Source: Atrina japonica (Eukaryota > Mollusca > Bivalvia > Pterioida > Pinnidae). From it: a stretch of 64,000 nucleotides of DNA. Positions 1 through 13,554 of this stretch are shown piece by piece. The first letter of the stretch is position 1. Each line of letters starts with the position of its first letter. The notes under the pieces were generated by a model. The model made no database searches, had not been told where the DNA came from, and saw only the letters and a program-made list of their open reading frames with translations. A program made the translations under genes and the position numbers. The stretch is from positions 764,001 through 828,000 of the forward strand of contig BROG01000140.1 of the NCBI GenBank assembly GCA_030159075.1. The letters are read 5' to 3'.

Positions 1-147
1 GAAACATATCCCTGTGACTCGAAGACATAAAGCACTTCATTTAGTATCTAAGTCATCTGTGTATTAACAAATGTTTGTGAGATTACAAAGCATATAAAAA
101 TTATTCTCTACTTGGAATGTATATATTATCCAAATTCAGTACTGCAT

Positions 148-246
148 TTACTGGTCATCTTTCTTTCCATGCTTCAGTATTCTTGTAAATTCTACATAGT
201 CAAACATGCCTTTTTTAATGGGTGCCTCTCGAAACATTTCATCAAC
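148..246 (-). CDS. Myosin RLC last coding exon
   Basis: Acceptor ttttttcag, then [32 protein letters not shown] and TAA at 150-148. This is the C-terminal EF-hand region of the family. The remaining 147 bases on the left are presumed 3' UTR. No AATAAA on this strand is obvious there. Confidence 0.95.
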   Translation of the reverse strand, partial: VDEMFREAPIKKGMFDYVEFTRILKHGKKDDQ

Positions 247-3200
247 CTGAAAAAAGTGTACAGAGGAATAAATGACAATCATTTTATTGATCTCAAAACA
301 TAATTATACTGACCTGACATTTCATCACTTACATTTTGGCTAGTGTATAAATACACATACATATTAATTCTAATGCACTCTGTTAGTTTCGCGTTTATTT
401 TACATTTGTCAGCGATGTTGAAAACTCACAGGGGATTCACATTTCACTGCTAGTTTTTATGCGAACTGACACAAATTTTTGCTAAGTGTAATACAATGTA
501 CATCAAAACATTTTTTCATTGTTTAAAATACAAAACATCAAAAATATATCATATCACTAAATCGGTGTTGAAAATAACAAATCCATATGATAAATCAATA
601 ACTATTATTAAGCGCATCAATATACTCAACAAAGTAATTTGAAATTTAAAGGTCAACAGACACGAAATATTTGATGTTGATTTTATTACATTTTTGGTTA
701 GATATACATAAAACCTATGTATTATAAACAAAGAAATTTTTGTTTACCCCTCCGTTTACGCATACCAGGTGGTAACAGGTAACAAAATGTTAGGTTAGAA
801 AGAGTAGTTTCCATTTACCAAAACTCCGCTAGGTCTGCTAAACAGGAAGTGACGTACATGTGGTGGTCAGCAGTATTAAGATAAAAACTATATATATAGC
901 TAGTCTGGTGCAAAGCTTGATATTGTAAGATTAAAGGCCTAGATTTACTGTATTTTTCCTCTTAGAATATCATTCTTAATAGCTGAATTATTTATTTTCT
1001 ACCCAGTTATTATTTTTATACATATACCTCTGGATCTACAGTCTACTGCTATTTTCTATGTGACTTAACAGTCATTTAGCCTGAAGCAGATCTATACCTA
1101 TAATCAAGTATTGTGTAATCAGTTTTCACACCTCCCTGATAAAGATATTTGTGAGAAGATCTACAGGACGTCTCAGTCCGGGTCTTCCGTCCACAGCTGT
1201 GTGTTCTTTGAAGTGAACTCTGGTGCTACAGGTAGTTAAATATAATCCCATTGATATGTTGTCTGTGTATGTATATCTGTGTGTGTGAACATATGTATAT
1301 GTTATAGCCCTAAGAAGGAGAAATATAATATCTTGACAGAAGTTTGTCATCCAGAACTTAAAGTTTCCCTGATGAAATATAAGACAAAGATAGATCTATA
1401 ATAAAACAACAACAATAAAGTAAAAACAAGTCTTAAATATCCAAAAGAAGTTAATTTTAATGTGCACATAACAAATGTATGGAATATTTCTTTGATTATC
1501 AGTGTGGATACCATTTGTTACTACCTTACACATAAATTTATGAAATTGAAATTATTTTAAAAATAGAAACATGGATAAGAAGCCATATATAACTGCTGAT
1601 ACAAGTGGTATGTTTTTGTTCACTTTTTATTTTCACTTTTCTACATTACAATCTCTGTCTATTTGAATATAATTATATTTTGTATACAGTTTTTGTAATT
1701 GGATCTACTTAATGTTAGTCTCATTTCTGAATAAAAAAAAAACATAATTTTTTGTTTTATTATTTTTTGGTTTTACCTGGAATGTCACTGGTTTTACGAA
1801 CTATTATAATGTACATCCAACACACGTATTTACCACGACTTTTGAAACGATTAAAACTCAGTCATTATACAAGAGCGTAACTTATGTTGATGATAAAATA
1901 GACCGCGTAAAATAATAATGATTCGAAATTATACATGAAATTCAGAAATATTAATTTTATTTATTAAAATCGATATCGAGAAAATATTTTTAAAATTAAT
2001 TTTCTTTCAAGCTCGGTTCCAGCAATAATGGCAAAATGTGCCATTTACATTACAATTTTCTTCAAAACTTTGTCTATTTGAAACTTTTTCCTCGAATTAA
2101 TATCTCGTCTTATTTCTGAAGCAAAACTTTACATTTTTTTATCATTTAATTTTACCGGTCCCTGGTTTTAAATTGTACATCCAACATGTATATTTACCAT
2201 GGGATTTGATACGAGTAAAACTAATCCCATGTTCACAGATGATAAAATAGACCGCATAAAATGATTATATTTTGAAATTATACATTTTCTTAAAAAATAT
2301 GAATAAATTTAAACTGATATCAAGAGAATAAGATATAAAAACCCTAACATTTTAGTTTTATATATGGCTGCTAAAATCATTATCAAAACACCAAAATAAT
2401 AGATGAAATGGACATACAAGAGTGCTGTATTTTCTCACTTGACTGAACAGACAGGCATCTCACAGGGTATACATACTAAAGCTAATTGAATTGATACAGT
2501 GATTGACAGGTGATTAACTGTAAAACTGGGTTACATGTACAGGTAGGAGCTGGCCCTTAAAAGTTCCCATTTAAGTCTGGAAAGGATATCATGATAACTA
2601 ATAAGTGGCAAAATAAATCATGGTGAACGGCGACTTATGAAATTCTCTATGTGCCTAAAGTGTTTTAAGAACAATATAATAATTGCGTTTATCTTTTGTC
2701 ACTTATCAAACATAAGAAACTTGAATATTTTTGGAAAAAATAAACACCTCTTTTATCTATCAATTTTTCTTACATCTAAAGGCTACGCTGTAAACAATTA
2801 CGCATTTCACATACATAAGTCTGTATTAATATTTTGACACTGATAAGAATAGCGGACACCACCACACTTACGTCACACTCCAAGTGCTCCAAGATTTGTC
2901 AATTGTTACCGAAGGCAGTCAATCGGGGCATGGGTATTTTTAGTCATTTAAAGGTAAATATCTCGATACCTGTGTGGTTTTCGACATTTCGGTTTTTTAA
3001 TTATTGGTTATATGGGTCATATAAAAGTATATACAAAAAAAAAAATTCGTTTCCGTTGACCTTTAAATGATACCCTGTCAGTTTTTGTAAAACAGTCACA
3101 ATGTAACCCCTAATTACCACTCTATTTGCTAACATCCCTTCAAGATAAATGTCTTAAGGGACATCACCAGCTGTATATGAAATTCTACAAGTTCTGACTT

Positions 3201-6200
3201 GTACTAAAGACTTATGTCAATGCAGTGTTCTTTAATATGTCACACTTACTGTGACACAGGGCAAGGATTTTTCTTCCTCCTAAATTCTGGCTCCAGAATC
3301 CGAAAATTTGGTAAAAATATATGACATTTTAACTAAAACAGGAAAACTTTTTTTTTGGAGAAATTTGTTTGAAAATACTTTACTTTTTATTTTGAAACAC
3401 CAAATTTTTCATATATTTTGGGAAAATACAATCCATTTTAGCATTTGAAATAAGTCCTGTAACTGGACCCCAAAAATACCTTGGAAAATCTCTACAAAGA
3501 CGTGAGATCCTCCAACTGATTGAGCCTCTATGAAAGGTCACTAATTTTTAAAGAGAGAACTCAAGTATAATTGGTTCTACTTCCCTTCCAATAAAATCTT
3601 GAAAGCATTTCTTAAGTGTTAAATTGCATGAAAAAACCAAAAAAAAACAAAAATGTAAAATAAAATACCTCATCTTCTGTAAATCGGTCTCCCATTTGAG
3701 TTAGTAAATCTCTTAATCTCTCTTCATTTATAAAACCTGCAAAATACCAAAATTAACAATGAGAGAAATAAAAAACATAGAGTTATCAAAGATTACCAAA
3801 CTCACCTAACATGACAACTTTGCCTCTATACTGATAATCAGATTATCTTAATCTGATTATCTTAATCAATTTTCATTTCATTTTGGCATTGAAATATACT
3901 GATTTATGAATTATTTATTATTATTATTTTTCATTGTTATTTTTCATCAGTGAAAAATAACATAATGGAAATTATGGTATTCCTGTGGCGCACTAAAATT
4001 ACAAGTCACTCAAATGACCAATGACAATATACAGCTGTGTCACATCTTATTTCTATCCAAGAAGACATGGACATTCAGCTTCCATCTAATTAAATGATGA
4101 TAACTTATCATGCTTTCAAAAGTGTAACTTCCAGTCATCACACATTACAAAGCTCACTTTATGCAGGCAAATTGACTTTGGTTTCAGGAAATCTTAATGT
4201 AAATAAATAATAATAAAGTTTGGTCTATCTAGTGCTACTACTTTCTGAGATAATGCTGAAATCAAATATTTTTAACATGATCACTGAACCATAAAACTTT
4301 TCAACGTGGTCATTCAGATGTGGGTCATAGGTCATATGCAGCATCAGCAACCCGCATCTTATTGCTCAGAAGTAGATGTTTCATGCTTACAAGTTTTGTC
4401 ATTCTAGCACTTCTGGTTGCCAAAAAATCAGTGCGGACGCAGACGCAGGGGCATTATAAGCTCCCCTTCACTTTGTGAGGCAAGCTAATAACTATTATAA
4501 CATTCATGTCTGAGTTTGTATAACATAATTGTATTGGCCAAAATGGCCAGGCATGCCACATAGCATAATACACAAAACTACACGTTTCTTTTCATATCAT
4601 CAGAGTACACAAGGTAGTTGTAGTGGAAGGTGCATAGCTCAAGTTGAATCCTTCCACTACAACGATCATGTTTGTTTCTATCCAAAGCATCAGACTACAT
4701 GAGTAGTGTTGAATCTAGAGCAACATAGCATGGCGCCGCGCCATGCCCTTTTTTCCCAGCGCCATGCCCTTTTTCATGATGTCAATCGCCAATAACGCCC
4801 CCCCCCCAAAAAAAAATTCATTGGCGAAATTGCTTGTGAAACCCCATCCATGTTGTTTACTCTTTGATCTGTTAATTGCCCCAATTACCCGTGTCAAGAC
4901 TATGTATATTTCACGGTTGATCAGTTTAAAAGGCCTCAGGTAATCATCCGAGATAGGGCTGTCAAACGACTCGTAGGTGATTTGGAATATCGGCAAACTT
5001 GCTGAATTTCCGCTATTTTCAAATGGCTAGAATTGAAAATTGAATGTATAATAAAATGTTTGTAAAAATATATGTACAAGCTAATAAAATGATGTTTTAT
5101 TTAAAAATATCCAATTAAATAAGGTTATGCGCGGCTATGTGGTTGAATTCATCGTTTGAAGCAGGCTCTAGTTCGCGAGTGGGAAAATAGCTTGTGTCCA
5201 TGGACACGTTGATTTTAAACCGATTCACGCAAATTCCTTGTAGTTGCTTGTCGTACGAAGTACTTATATACATGTACATACATGTATGTAGGAATTCACC
5301 AAGGATCTTTTATAGCCATAATCGCTGTGAAAATACTGTAAATGGGAATAAACCGCCAAGTCTTCTGCCAAATCCAAAACAAATTTGTTCTCTGACTTTA
5401 TCAATTCATGTCACACTACTCCCGGAATTCTCGGGACTTTTCCTTTCCTATGTGATACAGTGAGGAAAAATTCAAATAGGACTAAATCAAACAAATTTGT
5501 TATATTTATTTAGATACTTTAAGCATTACCATCGATTACCAATTTAGGAAATAATTTTTGTTACATATCAAAGTGTAAATTATGTATCGAATATTTAACT
5601 TGAGACATTTACTAGCTTGTTTTAATTAATCAATAGACTAATTTCACAACTATTTAACATTCCTATATAATATACATACATGTATTTCTGGATTGGCAAA
5701 AAAAAAAAAATAAAATATCAGGCCAAGACTAGCTCTTGTGCCCCTTTTTTCATTGAAATTTTTTTTAAATAATTCTATTTCTAGAAAAACTATCTTTGGG
5801 TTTTTTTTTAAACATTTTTAAAGAAAAGTATTTAAAATTTATTAGTGGAGCCCCGAGTATATGCACACATTCTAGTGGAGGTGCCTTCAAAACCAATTTA
5901 CACATTTAAAGTGCCCTTTCAAACTGAAAATGTGTGCCCTTTCACACTGACTTCGTGCCCTTTTCAGATCCTAGATTCAACACTAATGAGATTGTTACAG
6001 TGGAAAAATTTAACAAGAGTTAGCTCAAGTTTCCATTACAATGATCAAGTGCAGTCTGATGACATGGTCTAGTTGTTGTGTAGTTTTGTATTTATCACTT
6101 GCCCCTTATTTGTGTAGTTTTGTATTTATCACTTGCCCCTTATTTGTGTAGTTTTGTATTTATCACTTGCCCCTTATTTGTGTAGTTTTGTATTTATCAC

Positions 6201-9018
6201 TTGCCCCTTATTTGTGTACAAAAATTTAAAACTCATTCCTCTTTTAAAGCTGTCATCGTAACTTTTAAACAAGTTTTGAATTCGAAAAAAAAAATTATAA
6301 TGCTTTTGAAACACCCCGATTTATTATGCCACAGGCAGACATTTTTGTTAAATGTTTTCAATAGAAATTGGCTCCCAATTCCGCTATAAAAGGCGAAACA
6401 GCAGAACGACCATTACATCCCACACCTGTACTCCCAAAGCGAAACAATGGACAGATGACATGTAATCAAAACATACACTGTACTCAAATCATAAACATTC
6501 CGCGTTAATTTTAACATCAAAGACTTAAATAAAGACACGTAATAAATAGATTTCATAATTAGTTTTAAATTCGTTATTTTAGTATCCATAAAATAATATG
6601 CACTTTGAACGTAAAAATAAATAAAATCCTACCAGTAACCTGCACCCTTTCGTTATGTTGTTTACATAGCGTCACATATTCTGGTGAGCTCGGTAAAGTG
6701 AGCAGTCGGGAGTCGCATGCACTTGACTAATGACAAGGTACCCCTTCTAATATTTTTACAAAAATGACAACAAATAAATGTTATAAGAGACATAGCTCTG
6801 AAACATCGCTTTCATAATTTTTGAAATGGATACAAGTGGTCTTGTAAAGTGAGCCGAGTGTTAGAATATATATTTCTGAGTTGACTTTGGTCTGACATGT
6901 TTTTGATTCGTTATTTCGGAACTGAGGACATTCATATCATAACAGGTGGTCTGAGTGCCTGTTTGTTAATAATTTTACAATTTTCTCGGGGGGGGGGCTT
7001 TGGAATTATGTTTGATATTCTTATGTTTAAACCGATTATTTACATGCTTGTAAACTGTATATTAGCTGGCGAAATGTCCAGATAGAGTAAATGAACTTTG
7101 TTGATATTTTATATTTTATTTTGACATGCAGGTGAGTTATACTCAAACTTCATTACTTCACACGTTTGTTCTATGCGACTGTAGTTAGACAATGATGATT
7201 GATTTTGCAAACTCGCCTTTTATATTGGTAGTGGGGGCTTGTTTCTATTCAGAAAACTACACAAATATGGTGACCAATGGAAGTAAAACACTGGGGATGT
7301 TTCAATAATGATATTATTTTTTTTTTATTTTATTAAATTGGTTTAAAAATTGAGATGACAGCTTTAATGACAAAATCAATTATTTTGGATGAGTGGAACC
7401 CATTTAAAAAAGTAGTTTTAGGAGAATTTCTCCATCCAACTGTATTGAACTCTGTATTATAACTGTATGTTTACACATGCATGTAATAAATAGAGATTCT
7501 ACAACGAGTGTTACTTGATTATCATGTTTATCTAACTCGAGTTAGTTACTTTTCAAATTTTGAATAATAATTAACGAGAATTAGATAAACATGATAATCA
7601 AATTAACACGAGTTTGAATCTGTTTTTACAATAACTGAAGACTTGTGTAGTATGGAACAGAATTAACCTACATCACATCTAGACACCATCAGGCTTGGAC
7701 TCTTATGATTAAGTCAAACCTGTATCACGCTTCAATCATAATTTCTCCAGGTTACATCAATATGTTAGCTTATAATCTTCAATAACAGCCCCCTTTCCCT
7801 ACAGTTACTTTTATTGCCAACTTTGGTCACCAACAGCGCTCAGCCAATGAGATTTATTCAGCCCAGTAGGTTATTTGTATATGTTTTAACTAACTGCAAT
7901 TTCGTTATTATAACTGCTTGACAGTGATAAAACAACACAAGTTATGGTAGAAATAAATATATTGGATCATATACAAACATTAGTCCTAAACAAATATGAA
8001 CAAATGCTATCTAAACATATTTTGAAAACTGCATAAATTTATGGCATTACTTTAATCTTTCAAATTAAAAATTATGGACCATACTAATAAAATTGATAAC
8101 AATCATGCTGGATAAAACAGTTTCCAAAGAAAATAAGGGATGGAATAATAGATAAAATCATGTAGACTTATAACAATATTTTTGCATGCATGTTTTTTTC
8201 TAATTACCAACTACAGAATGTTCTTCATACAAAACTGAACCAATTAGAAAAACGTAAAACTAAGATAAAAGAGTTAACATATTTCAGTTGTAAAAATTGA
8301 CAAATGTATAGAAAGTCCATTACAAACCTGATGCGTCTTCATCAAAACAAGCAAATGCATTTTTAATAACATCTTCAGGATCTGTTCCATTCAGCTTCTC
8401 ACCAAACATTGTTAAGAACATGGTGAAATTGATTGGTCCTGGGGCACAACTCATCATTTCCTCCAAATACTGATCTGTAGGGTTCTTACCTGTAAGTGAT
8501 CAATACAGATAATCAATAGCAAAATCAATTACATGTAAATAAAAAGTCAAGTCAATACCTATTTAATGGTGCAGTTTTAGTTCAAACTGTTTTTAGGTAT
8601 TCATCAAGAAATAACGACTGGATTTTGGCCAAATAAGAAACAGTCTTGCTTTAAAAGATGTAATTAAGGTTAAAGTTATGGACAAAGAGACAGAAAGATG
8701 GACACCATGAAGCAAAAATCCCACCTCTTTATCTTCATAAATGGAGGCACAAAATGGTATTTTAAAATGACATGTAATGATGTATGTATAAAACATCTGG
8801 AGAAATAAGACTGCTTCAATATAAAAGACATTACCTAGGGAAGCAAGCATATCATGTAAGTCTTCTTTATCTATAAAGCCATCTCTGTTTTGGTCAATCA
8901 TGTTGAATGCTTCTTTAAACTCCTGGATTTGTGCTTGGTCAAACATTGCAAAAACATTGGAGGTGGCACGCTGTGCCCTCTTCTTTGTTGCCTTTCCTTT
9001 TGTCTTTCTGCTGGACAT
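148..9018 (-). CDS. Myosin regulatory light chain, smooth/non-muscle type (4 coding exons)
   Basis: Regulatory light chain that binds the myosin II neck and controls motor activity and filament assembly. Coding exons in transcript order are 9018-8835, 8489-8328, 3736-3669 and 246-148. They join in phase (184+162+68+99 = 513 bases) into 170 residues plus TAA, close to the family's usual length of about 172. The basic N terminus contains RATSNVF, the Thr-Ser pair phosphorylated by MLCK or Rho kinase in this family. It is followed by EF-hand 1 with loop [12 protein letters not shown], which keeps the Ca/Mg-binding acidic residues. The C-terminal half has FDEDASGFINEE and ends in GKKDDQ. The long basic leader and TS site argue for the MYL9/MYL12/spaghetti-squash type over striated muscle light chains. 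All junctions are GT-AG. The next gene, MED23, is divergent. The 3' UTR and poly(A) signal are not recognised and may lie beyond base 1. Confidence 0.96.
247..3668 (-). other. Intron of the myosin RLC gene
   Basis: AT-rich. It contains a diverged direct duplication: 1790-2000 resembles 2160-2335 (shared gtacatccaaca, gataaaatagaccgc and a following gaaattatac). I see no coding sequence or RNA gene here. Confidence 0.8.
3669..3736 (-). CDS. Myosin RLC third coding exon
   Basis: A 68-base exon flanked by ttttgcag and gtattt. It completes the Gly codon and encodes [12 protein letters not shown] and [11 protein letters not shown], the conserved helix after the third EF-hand loop, ending in phase 0. 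Confidence 0.95.
4704..5985. mobile_element. Nonautonomous hAT-like TIR element with 5-bp target duplication
   Basis: Inverted ends tagtgttgaatctag at 4704 and ctagattcaacacta ending at 5985, directly flanked by atgag on both sides (4699-4703 and 5986-5990). No transposase frame is visible inside. TIR type and target-site length suggest a hAT-related element. It shares the TIR core ttgaatcta (against ttcaatcta) with the element at 11455-12342. Confidence 0.7.
6077..6220. repeat. 34-bp tandem repeat, four copies
   Basis: Four near-identical 34-base units beginning tgtgtagttttgtatttatc at 6077, 6111, 6145 and 6179. Intronic minisatellite. Confidence 0.9.
7495..7620. mobile_element. Foldback MITE
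   Basis: Arms of about 49 bases (7495-7544 and 7572-7620) are inverted copies centred on gattatcatgtttatctaa. They leave a loop of about 27 bases. Short foldback elements of this form are nonautonomous DNA transposons; no target duplication was established. Confidence 0.6.
8328..8489 (-). CDS. Myosin RLC second coding exon
   Basis: Preceded by acceptor cttacag and followed by donor gtttgt. Enters in phase 1 and leaves in phase 1. It encodes [13 protein letters not shown], then the conserved [18 protein letters not shown] segment and the start of the third EF-hand (FDEDASG). These are hallmark regulatory light chain residues. Confidence 0.95.
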
Positions 9019-9035
9019 TTTGTCTGGTTATGTGG
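8835..9035 (-). CDS. Myosin RLC first coding exon with short 5' UTR
   Basis: On the minus strand a pyrimidine-rich tract ending tttgtag precedes 17 untranslated bases and the ATG at 9018. The start is therefore in the second or a later exon. The exon encodes the basic leader, the RATSNVF phosphorylation site and EF-hand 1, and ends one base into a Gly codon at donor gtaatg. The open frame running to 8593 beyond this donor is intron read-through, not protein. Confidence 0.93.
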
Positions 9036-9480
9036 CTACAAAATAAAATGTTACATGTTGAAAAAAAATTCAATCAACTATTAGTGGGAAGATTTTTACT
9101 GTTGCACCTACATGTATGGCTAAACAAAAAACCCCAGAAAAACAAAAAAAAATTGGTGTAGAAAATGTGCATAATAATTTGTTACATCATTCTATTCATA
9201 GTCACTCAATAATGCCAGTATGGTGCATAATGATGACCAAGGTTAGTTTATGACATACAAAACCCAGTCCATGTGATACATTGTACATGTCCAATTGTCT
9301 AAGTGCAATAAACACCACCTGGTGAGAAAAGCTTTAAATAGGTGTATCTACATGTGTGAGGTCAATGCCCACTTTGATTTGTGAGAAAGACAAAACATGG
9401 AAATTTTTACATGAACCAAAGAAATATTACTTCTAAACTCTTTCTATCAAGTTATACTCATTTAGTCCAATAATAGACAC

Positions 9481-9483
<3 letters not shown>

Positions 9484-9517
<34 letters not shown>
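9484..9517. repeat. (GA)n microsatellite
   Basis: About 17 GA dinucleotides, upstream of the first coding exon of the myosin light chain, probably within its leader intron. Confidence 0.95.
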
Positions 9518-9520
<3 letters not shown>

Positions 9521-11454
9521 CTATTACACATGTAAATATGTAAATGTACATGCAATACTATAGCTACACTTTGTACATTGTACTTCAATTCAGATTCAAT
9601 ATATCAAGATACATGTAGACCAAAACATTCATTCAAAAGAGTTTTTCTTGATATACATGTAGTTTGGTAACTCATTTCAGATTTCCAACTCTATGGTCTA
9701 ACAATATCAACATTGGTCATATAATTCATTATACATCACTAGAAGTCTTTTTATACAATATTACAACTGCCAGTCTCCTTACCTCATACAATGCACTGAA
9801 TTGATTCTATTGTACATGTGCTACATAAAGATATATGTATAGGTTTAGTGTCTACATCCTGTGGCTGAGGATATCCTCATTTGGATTTAAACACTGGTTT
9901 GATGCATTTTATTACTTTAATACTAGCTGTTTCAGGAACCTACACTGATTCATGGTGAGCTTATGATCTAAACTTGAACAATACATGTACATGAAAACCA
10001 TGCCATGTATCGTCCTGACTTAGAATGCTGGCAGAAACTTTTAACTAAATAACGGTTATTTCCAGCTACAACATTTTTGTGAAAATCAATTTCACCATGC
10101 CCTTCCATTAATGTTGAGGTTAGATTATAATTCTATATAATTGCAGCTTAATGAAACAGAATAAGAATATATAACTATTAAATTACTAGTTTGACTTGAT
10201 GGGTAAAAATTGCAAAACATTTAAGATCCAGCACTTCTTCATTATTAGTCTTTATTCCTCCTTGTTCACTTCAATTTCTTACCTACAGCCGGTCCTTCAA
10301 CCTTGAGGTAAAGAAATTTCCATGTCATTCTGTAAATGCTTGAGTTTTTGGAACCTGATTTTGTGAATATACATGTATATTTATTTCAATCATGATAAAA
10401 ATTTACATCCAATCAGTTAGATTTTTTTTAATTAGTTTTTGAATTTTTTTTTTTCATTTTTGTCTGTTAGGACTGGTTTTCTAATGAAAATGTCAAAATT
10501 TACAATAACGTCCAAATAATTACAATAACGTCCATGGAATATGACTTCAATAATTTGTATACCGGTATATAATACAGGTCCGATTTGCCATTCAATTTTG
10601 GCATAAAGGAATAAATGAATTGAATTTGAGTTGAAATTAAACCTTGTGATGGGGTTAATCACTTTCCACAGGAAGTATATTCTTAATTAGATGTATGTCA
10701 TTAAAAGCACTACAGAGTGTTATAATTCTTGTAGTTAATGATGGTATGGCTCAAAGCAAAAATGCTGGATACCAATAATCAGTCAGCCATAAAACATGGG
10801 TATGGTGATTATGGTCAGCAAATACATTTAGGTACCTGTATCTATGGGTCAGTCAAAATGGGTAGGCGTCAGTAGAATTGCGACAGGTACTGGATGGCTA
10901 TAATCCTCTTTTAAGGTACATGTGCATGTACCAAGCAACAGTTCAAAATTTCCATGGGGGAAACAGCATACCACTATAGGGGCTTCCGGTGTGACATCAC
11001 ACATTACTACTACTAGTACTACTGGGGTTAAGCTATCAATGGTTACATGTAGTTTACACATGAGTACTGGCCTTGTTACATGTTTCACCATTACATCATG
11101 AAATCTAAAACATTAGTCTATTTGAAAGCAATTCTATATTTCATATATAAATCTTATTTTAATTTTACAATAAAATGTTAATGTTTTATGATTCATCTTA
11201 GTAGTAATTTTCAATGGATTGTGATGTCAGAAAACATCAACAACAATTATAATATTCTACTCTCATTTGCATTGATAGGGATAAGTATTTAGTGTTTTAA
11301 TTATGGGACAGTGTATAACGCCAAGCGGTCATAAAATACTGTAAGGCGAAGCTTGTCGGCATCTCTTATCTCATGACCCTTTATCTCAACCTGATGGAGG
11401 TGTCAAAATTGCCGCAGCGTGAATACTGAGTTGTCTTTATCGTTGACCTACATG

Positions 11455-12342
11455 CCGTGTTCAATCTAGGACCATGTACAAGGGGCCAGATGGGCCCATG
11501 CTATTAAATCAGGGGCCATTTTCAAAAAGAAGGGGCCATAGCATATAAAGAAAAACTGACCAGTTGTGATGAGTTTAGAGTTTACTGTAACCATCATAAT
11601 TGTCCATGTACATTGTTCACCAATATACAAAAATTGGTACACCCTGTAGTGAAGGGATTTACTTTTTAAAATTTTGTGCATACACTACAGTTCATGGTAC
11701 AAGATTTGTCATCGTAAGTCAACCAGTTTTTAAAACAATCGTCGTGTAACCACTTATTTTGAAACTTTCGTTTCTGATTCTCAGAGACAGATTCTGATTT
11801 TTCTGCTGTTTTTTTCCTTGATGACGAGCTTGGGTTGTTTTGAATATCAATTTGAGATTTTTTAGAACTCTGGGTGACTGAGAAAAAGTCCGATATTCTC
11901 TTCATGTTTTTGAATTTTGACAGAGAGAAAAACATCATCTGCACATGGACAGCATATAGCAGACCTTAAGCGTTTGGCAGACTCTGACACTGAAGCCTCG
12001 TTTTAACTAATAACACCAGGCAGTTACTTCCGGCTATGTGGTTTGCTCAAGACTATCCATAGCCCGAATAATTCAGTCATTATATTCCATTCACTTCGAT
12101 CGCTGCATTAACCTAGTGTAGTATGGAGATAATCTGATAATCGGAAACGGGGCAGGCTTGAATTATTCGCAATGTTACATTTCAAGGTATTATTTTAGCT
12201 TATACGCGGACATTTAATTGAAATAAAGTTATCAGTGGGAAGATTAGCATTGCGCCCGAGTGGCCCATCATTGAATTTTAATTGCGCCATGTCTGATTTC
12301 AGCGGGCCATTGATGCAATGGCACGGCCTAGATTGAACACTG
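11455..12342 (-). mobile_element. hAT-like element with remnant transposase N terminus
   Basis: Inverted ends (gtgttcaatctagg at 11457; ctagattgaacac ending 12340) with tacatg on both sides suggest a complete nonautonomous element. A minus-strand frame (11944-11666, 92 codons) reads NQKRKFQNKWLHDDCFKNWL and then CSVCTKF. That resembles the TTF-type zinc-finger leader of hAT transposases; the catalytic region is absent. The 3' part (12063-12175) is shared with the element at 32724-33893. Confidence 0.7.
11666..11944 (-). pseudogene. Transposase N-terminal fragment (hAT, TTF-type zinc finger)
   Basis: Ser/Lys-rich leader followed by RKFQNKWLHDDCFKNWLTYD and a Cys pair (CSVC). In hAT-derived proteins this precedes the dimerisation and RNase-H-like regions, which are missing here. 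Identification rests on the motif pattern only. Confidence 0.5.
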
Positions 12343-12498
12343 TACATGTACATGAAAAAGACTGTTGTTCATTTCCTAATAAAGTATTTAAAGATGATTT
12401 TGAAAAATAGTTTAAAAAATACCCAGTTGACCTTTCATTGTTTAGCATGTTATCACCTGTAGATCTATGTCTGATCAAATAATTGCTAGAATAAAATA

Positions 12499-12675
12499 CA
12501 GTGAAACTTGTATAAAGACCTCCTTAGGGACACAAGAAAACCCTTCTTTTAAGGAGAGGTGGTTTTTATATAGAGGTTGATATGTACACAAATGGTACTA
12601 TTGGGGACAGGAAAAAATGGTCTTTGTGACCAGGTGGTCTTTATACACAGGTGGTTGCTAAAGCAGAATTTACTG
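12499..12675 (+). mobile_element. Short TA-flanked MITE, copy 1
   Basis: Begins cagtgaaacttgtataaaga and ends gaatttactg between TA dinucleotides. The reverse complement recurs at 32552-32718 and a partial copy at about 54820-54888. TA targets and CAGTRAA ends point to a Tc1/mariner-type nonautonomous element. Confidence 0.7.
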
Positions 12676-13554
12676 TAGACAAAAATAAATCCTACCGACT
12701 TTATGAAGAGGAAAGAGTTATAAACTGAAGAGTCTAACAGACATTTTAAATCGCTGATTACAGTATATTTATTTTTATTTTTTGCGTGGTTCATAAATGG
12801 TTGATTACTGGTACTTGTTACAGATATCGATAGGTGAATTATGATAGTATCATAACTCAAAATAATGTGTAATTTGCTGAAAATTAAAATGGAAAATTAT
12901 GAAATTAAAACTTGAAAATTACCTGAATTTTCATATTTGAGTGCATGTCCGATTTATTTTGAAAATACCTTCTAATCAGGTAAACTATCGATATATAATT
13001 TTTTTCTGCGAATAAATATACATTGTACATGTAGCTGAAATTAGACTTAATCACTTGTAAGAGTAAAGGTTATCAGTATCGACCAGAGTTTTTAAAATTT
13101 CACATTTTTTAGCATTCCACTTAATTCACTTATAAGGAATATATATGTATATTCAAAGTACAGAGTCTGTCAGGTGAGGTTTATATGCTAAGATGCTCAC
13201 ATACCTAGTCTTGTTTCTTGTAATGGCCCTTTTCAAATCTTTGAGGATTACATACAGAGATATAATGAGCCATATCAATTTTTGTTTTACAAATTTCTGA
13301 TTTATAGGCCTACATGGTAATTCTACAACTTAAATAATTTAGAGAAAAAATGTTTTGAGTGAAAAACCACATAACGGTAGATCTACTGCAAAAGTTACCA
13401 TTTTGACTTTAACGCTTAAACTTAATTTGCACTTTTTTTCTATTATTCATTAAAGATATGTTGAAATTCAAATAAACTGATTAATAATTAATAAATCTAT
13501 TTCAATTCAATGAAATTAGAATTAATTTATATACTAAAAGAATTCAGGCTCAAC

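Larger units (their letters stand above)
3737..8327 (-). other. Intron of the myosin RLC gene, transposon-rich
   Basis: A 4.6-kb intron with a TIR element (4704-5985), a 34-bp tandem array (6077-6220) and a foldback element (7495-7620). A fragment at 4435-4490 (gacgcaggggcattat, then aagctccccttcactttg) looks like the end of a dispersed repeat. No exon-like frame was recognised. Confidence 0.75.

Noticed and set aside
8593..8834. Extension of the myosin light chain frame beyond 8835
   Set aside because: A GT donor at 8834 and in-phase conserved exons downstream show this is intron.
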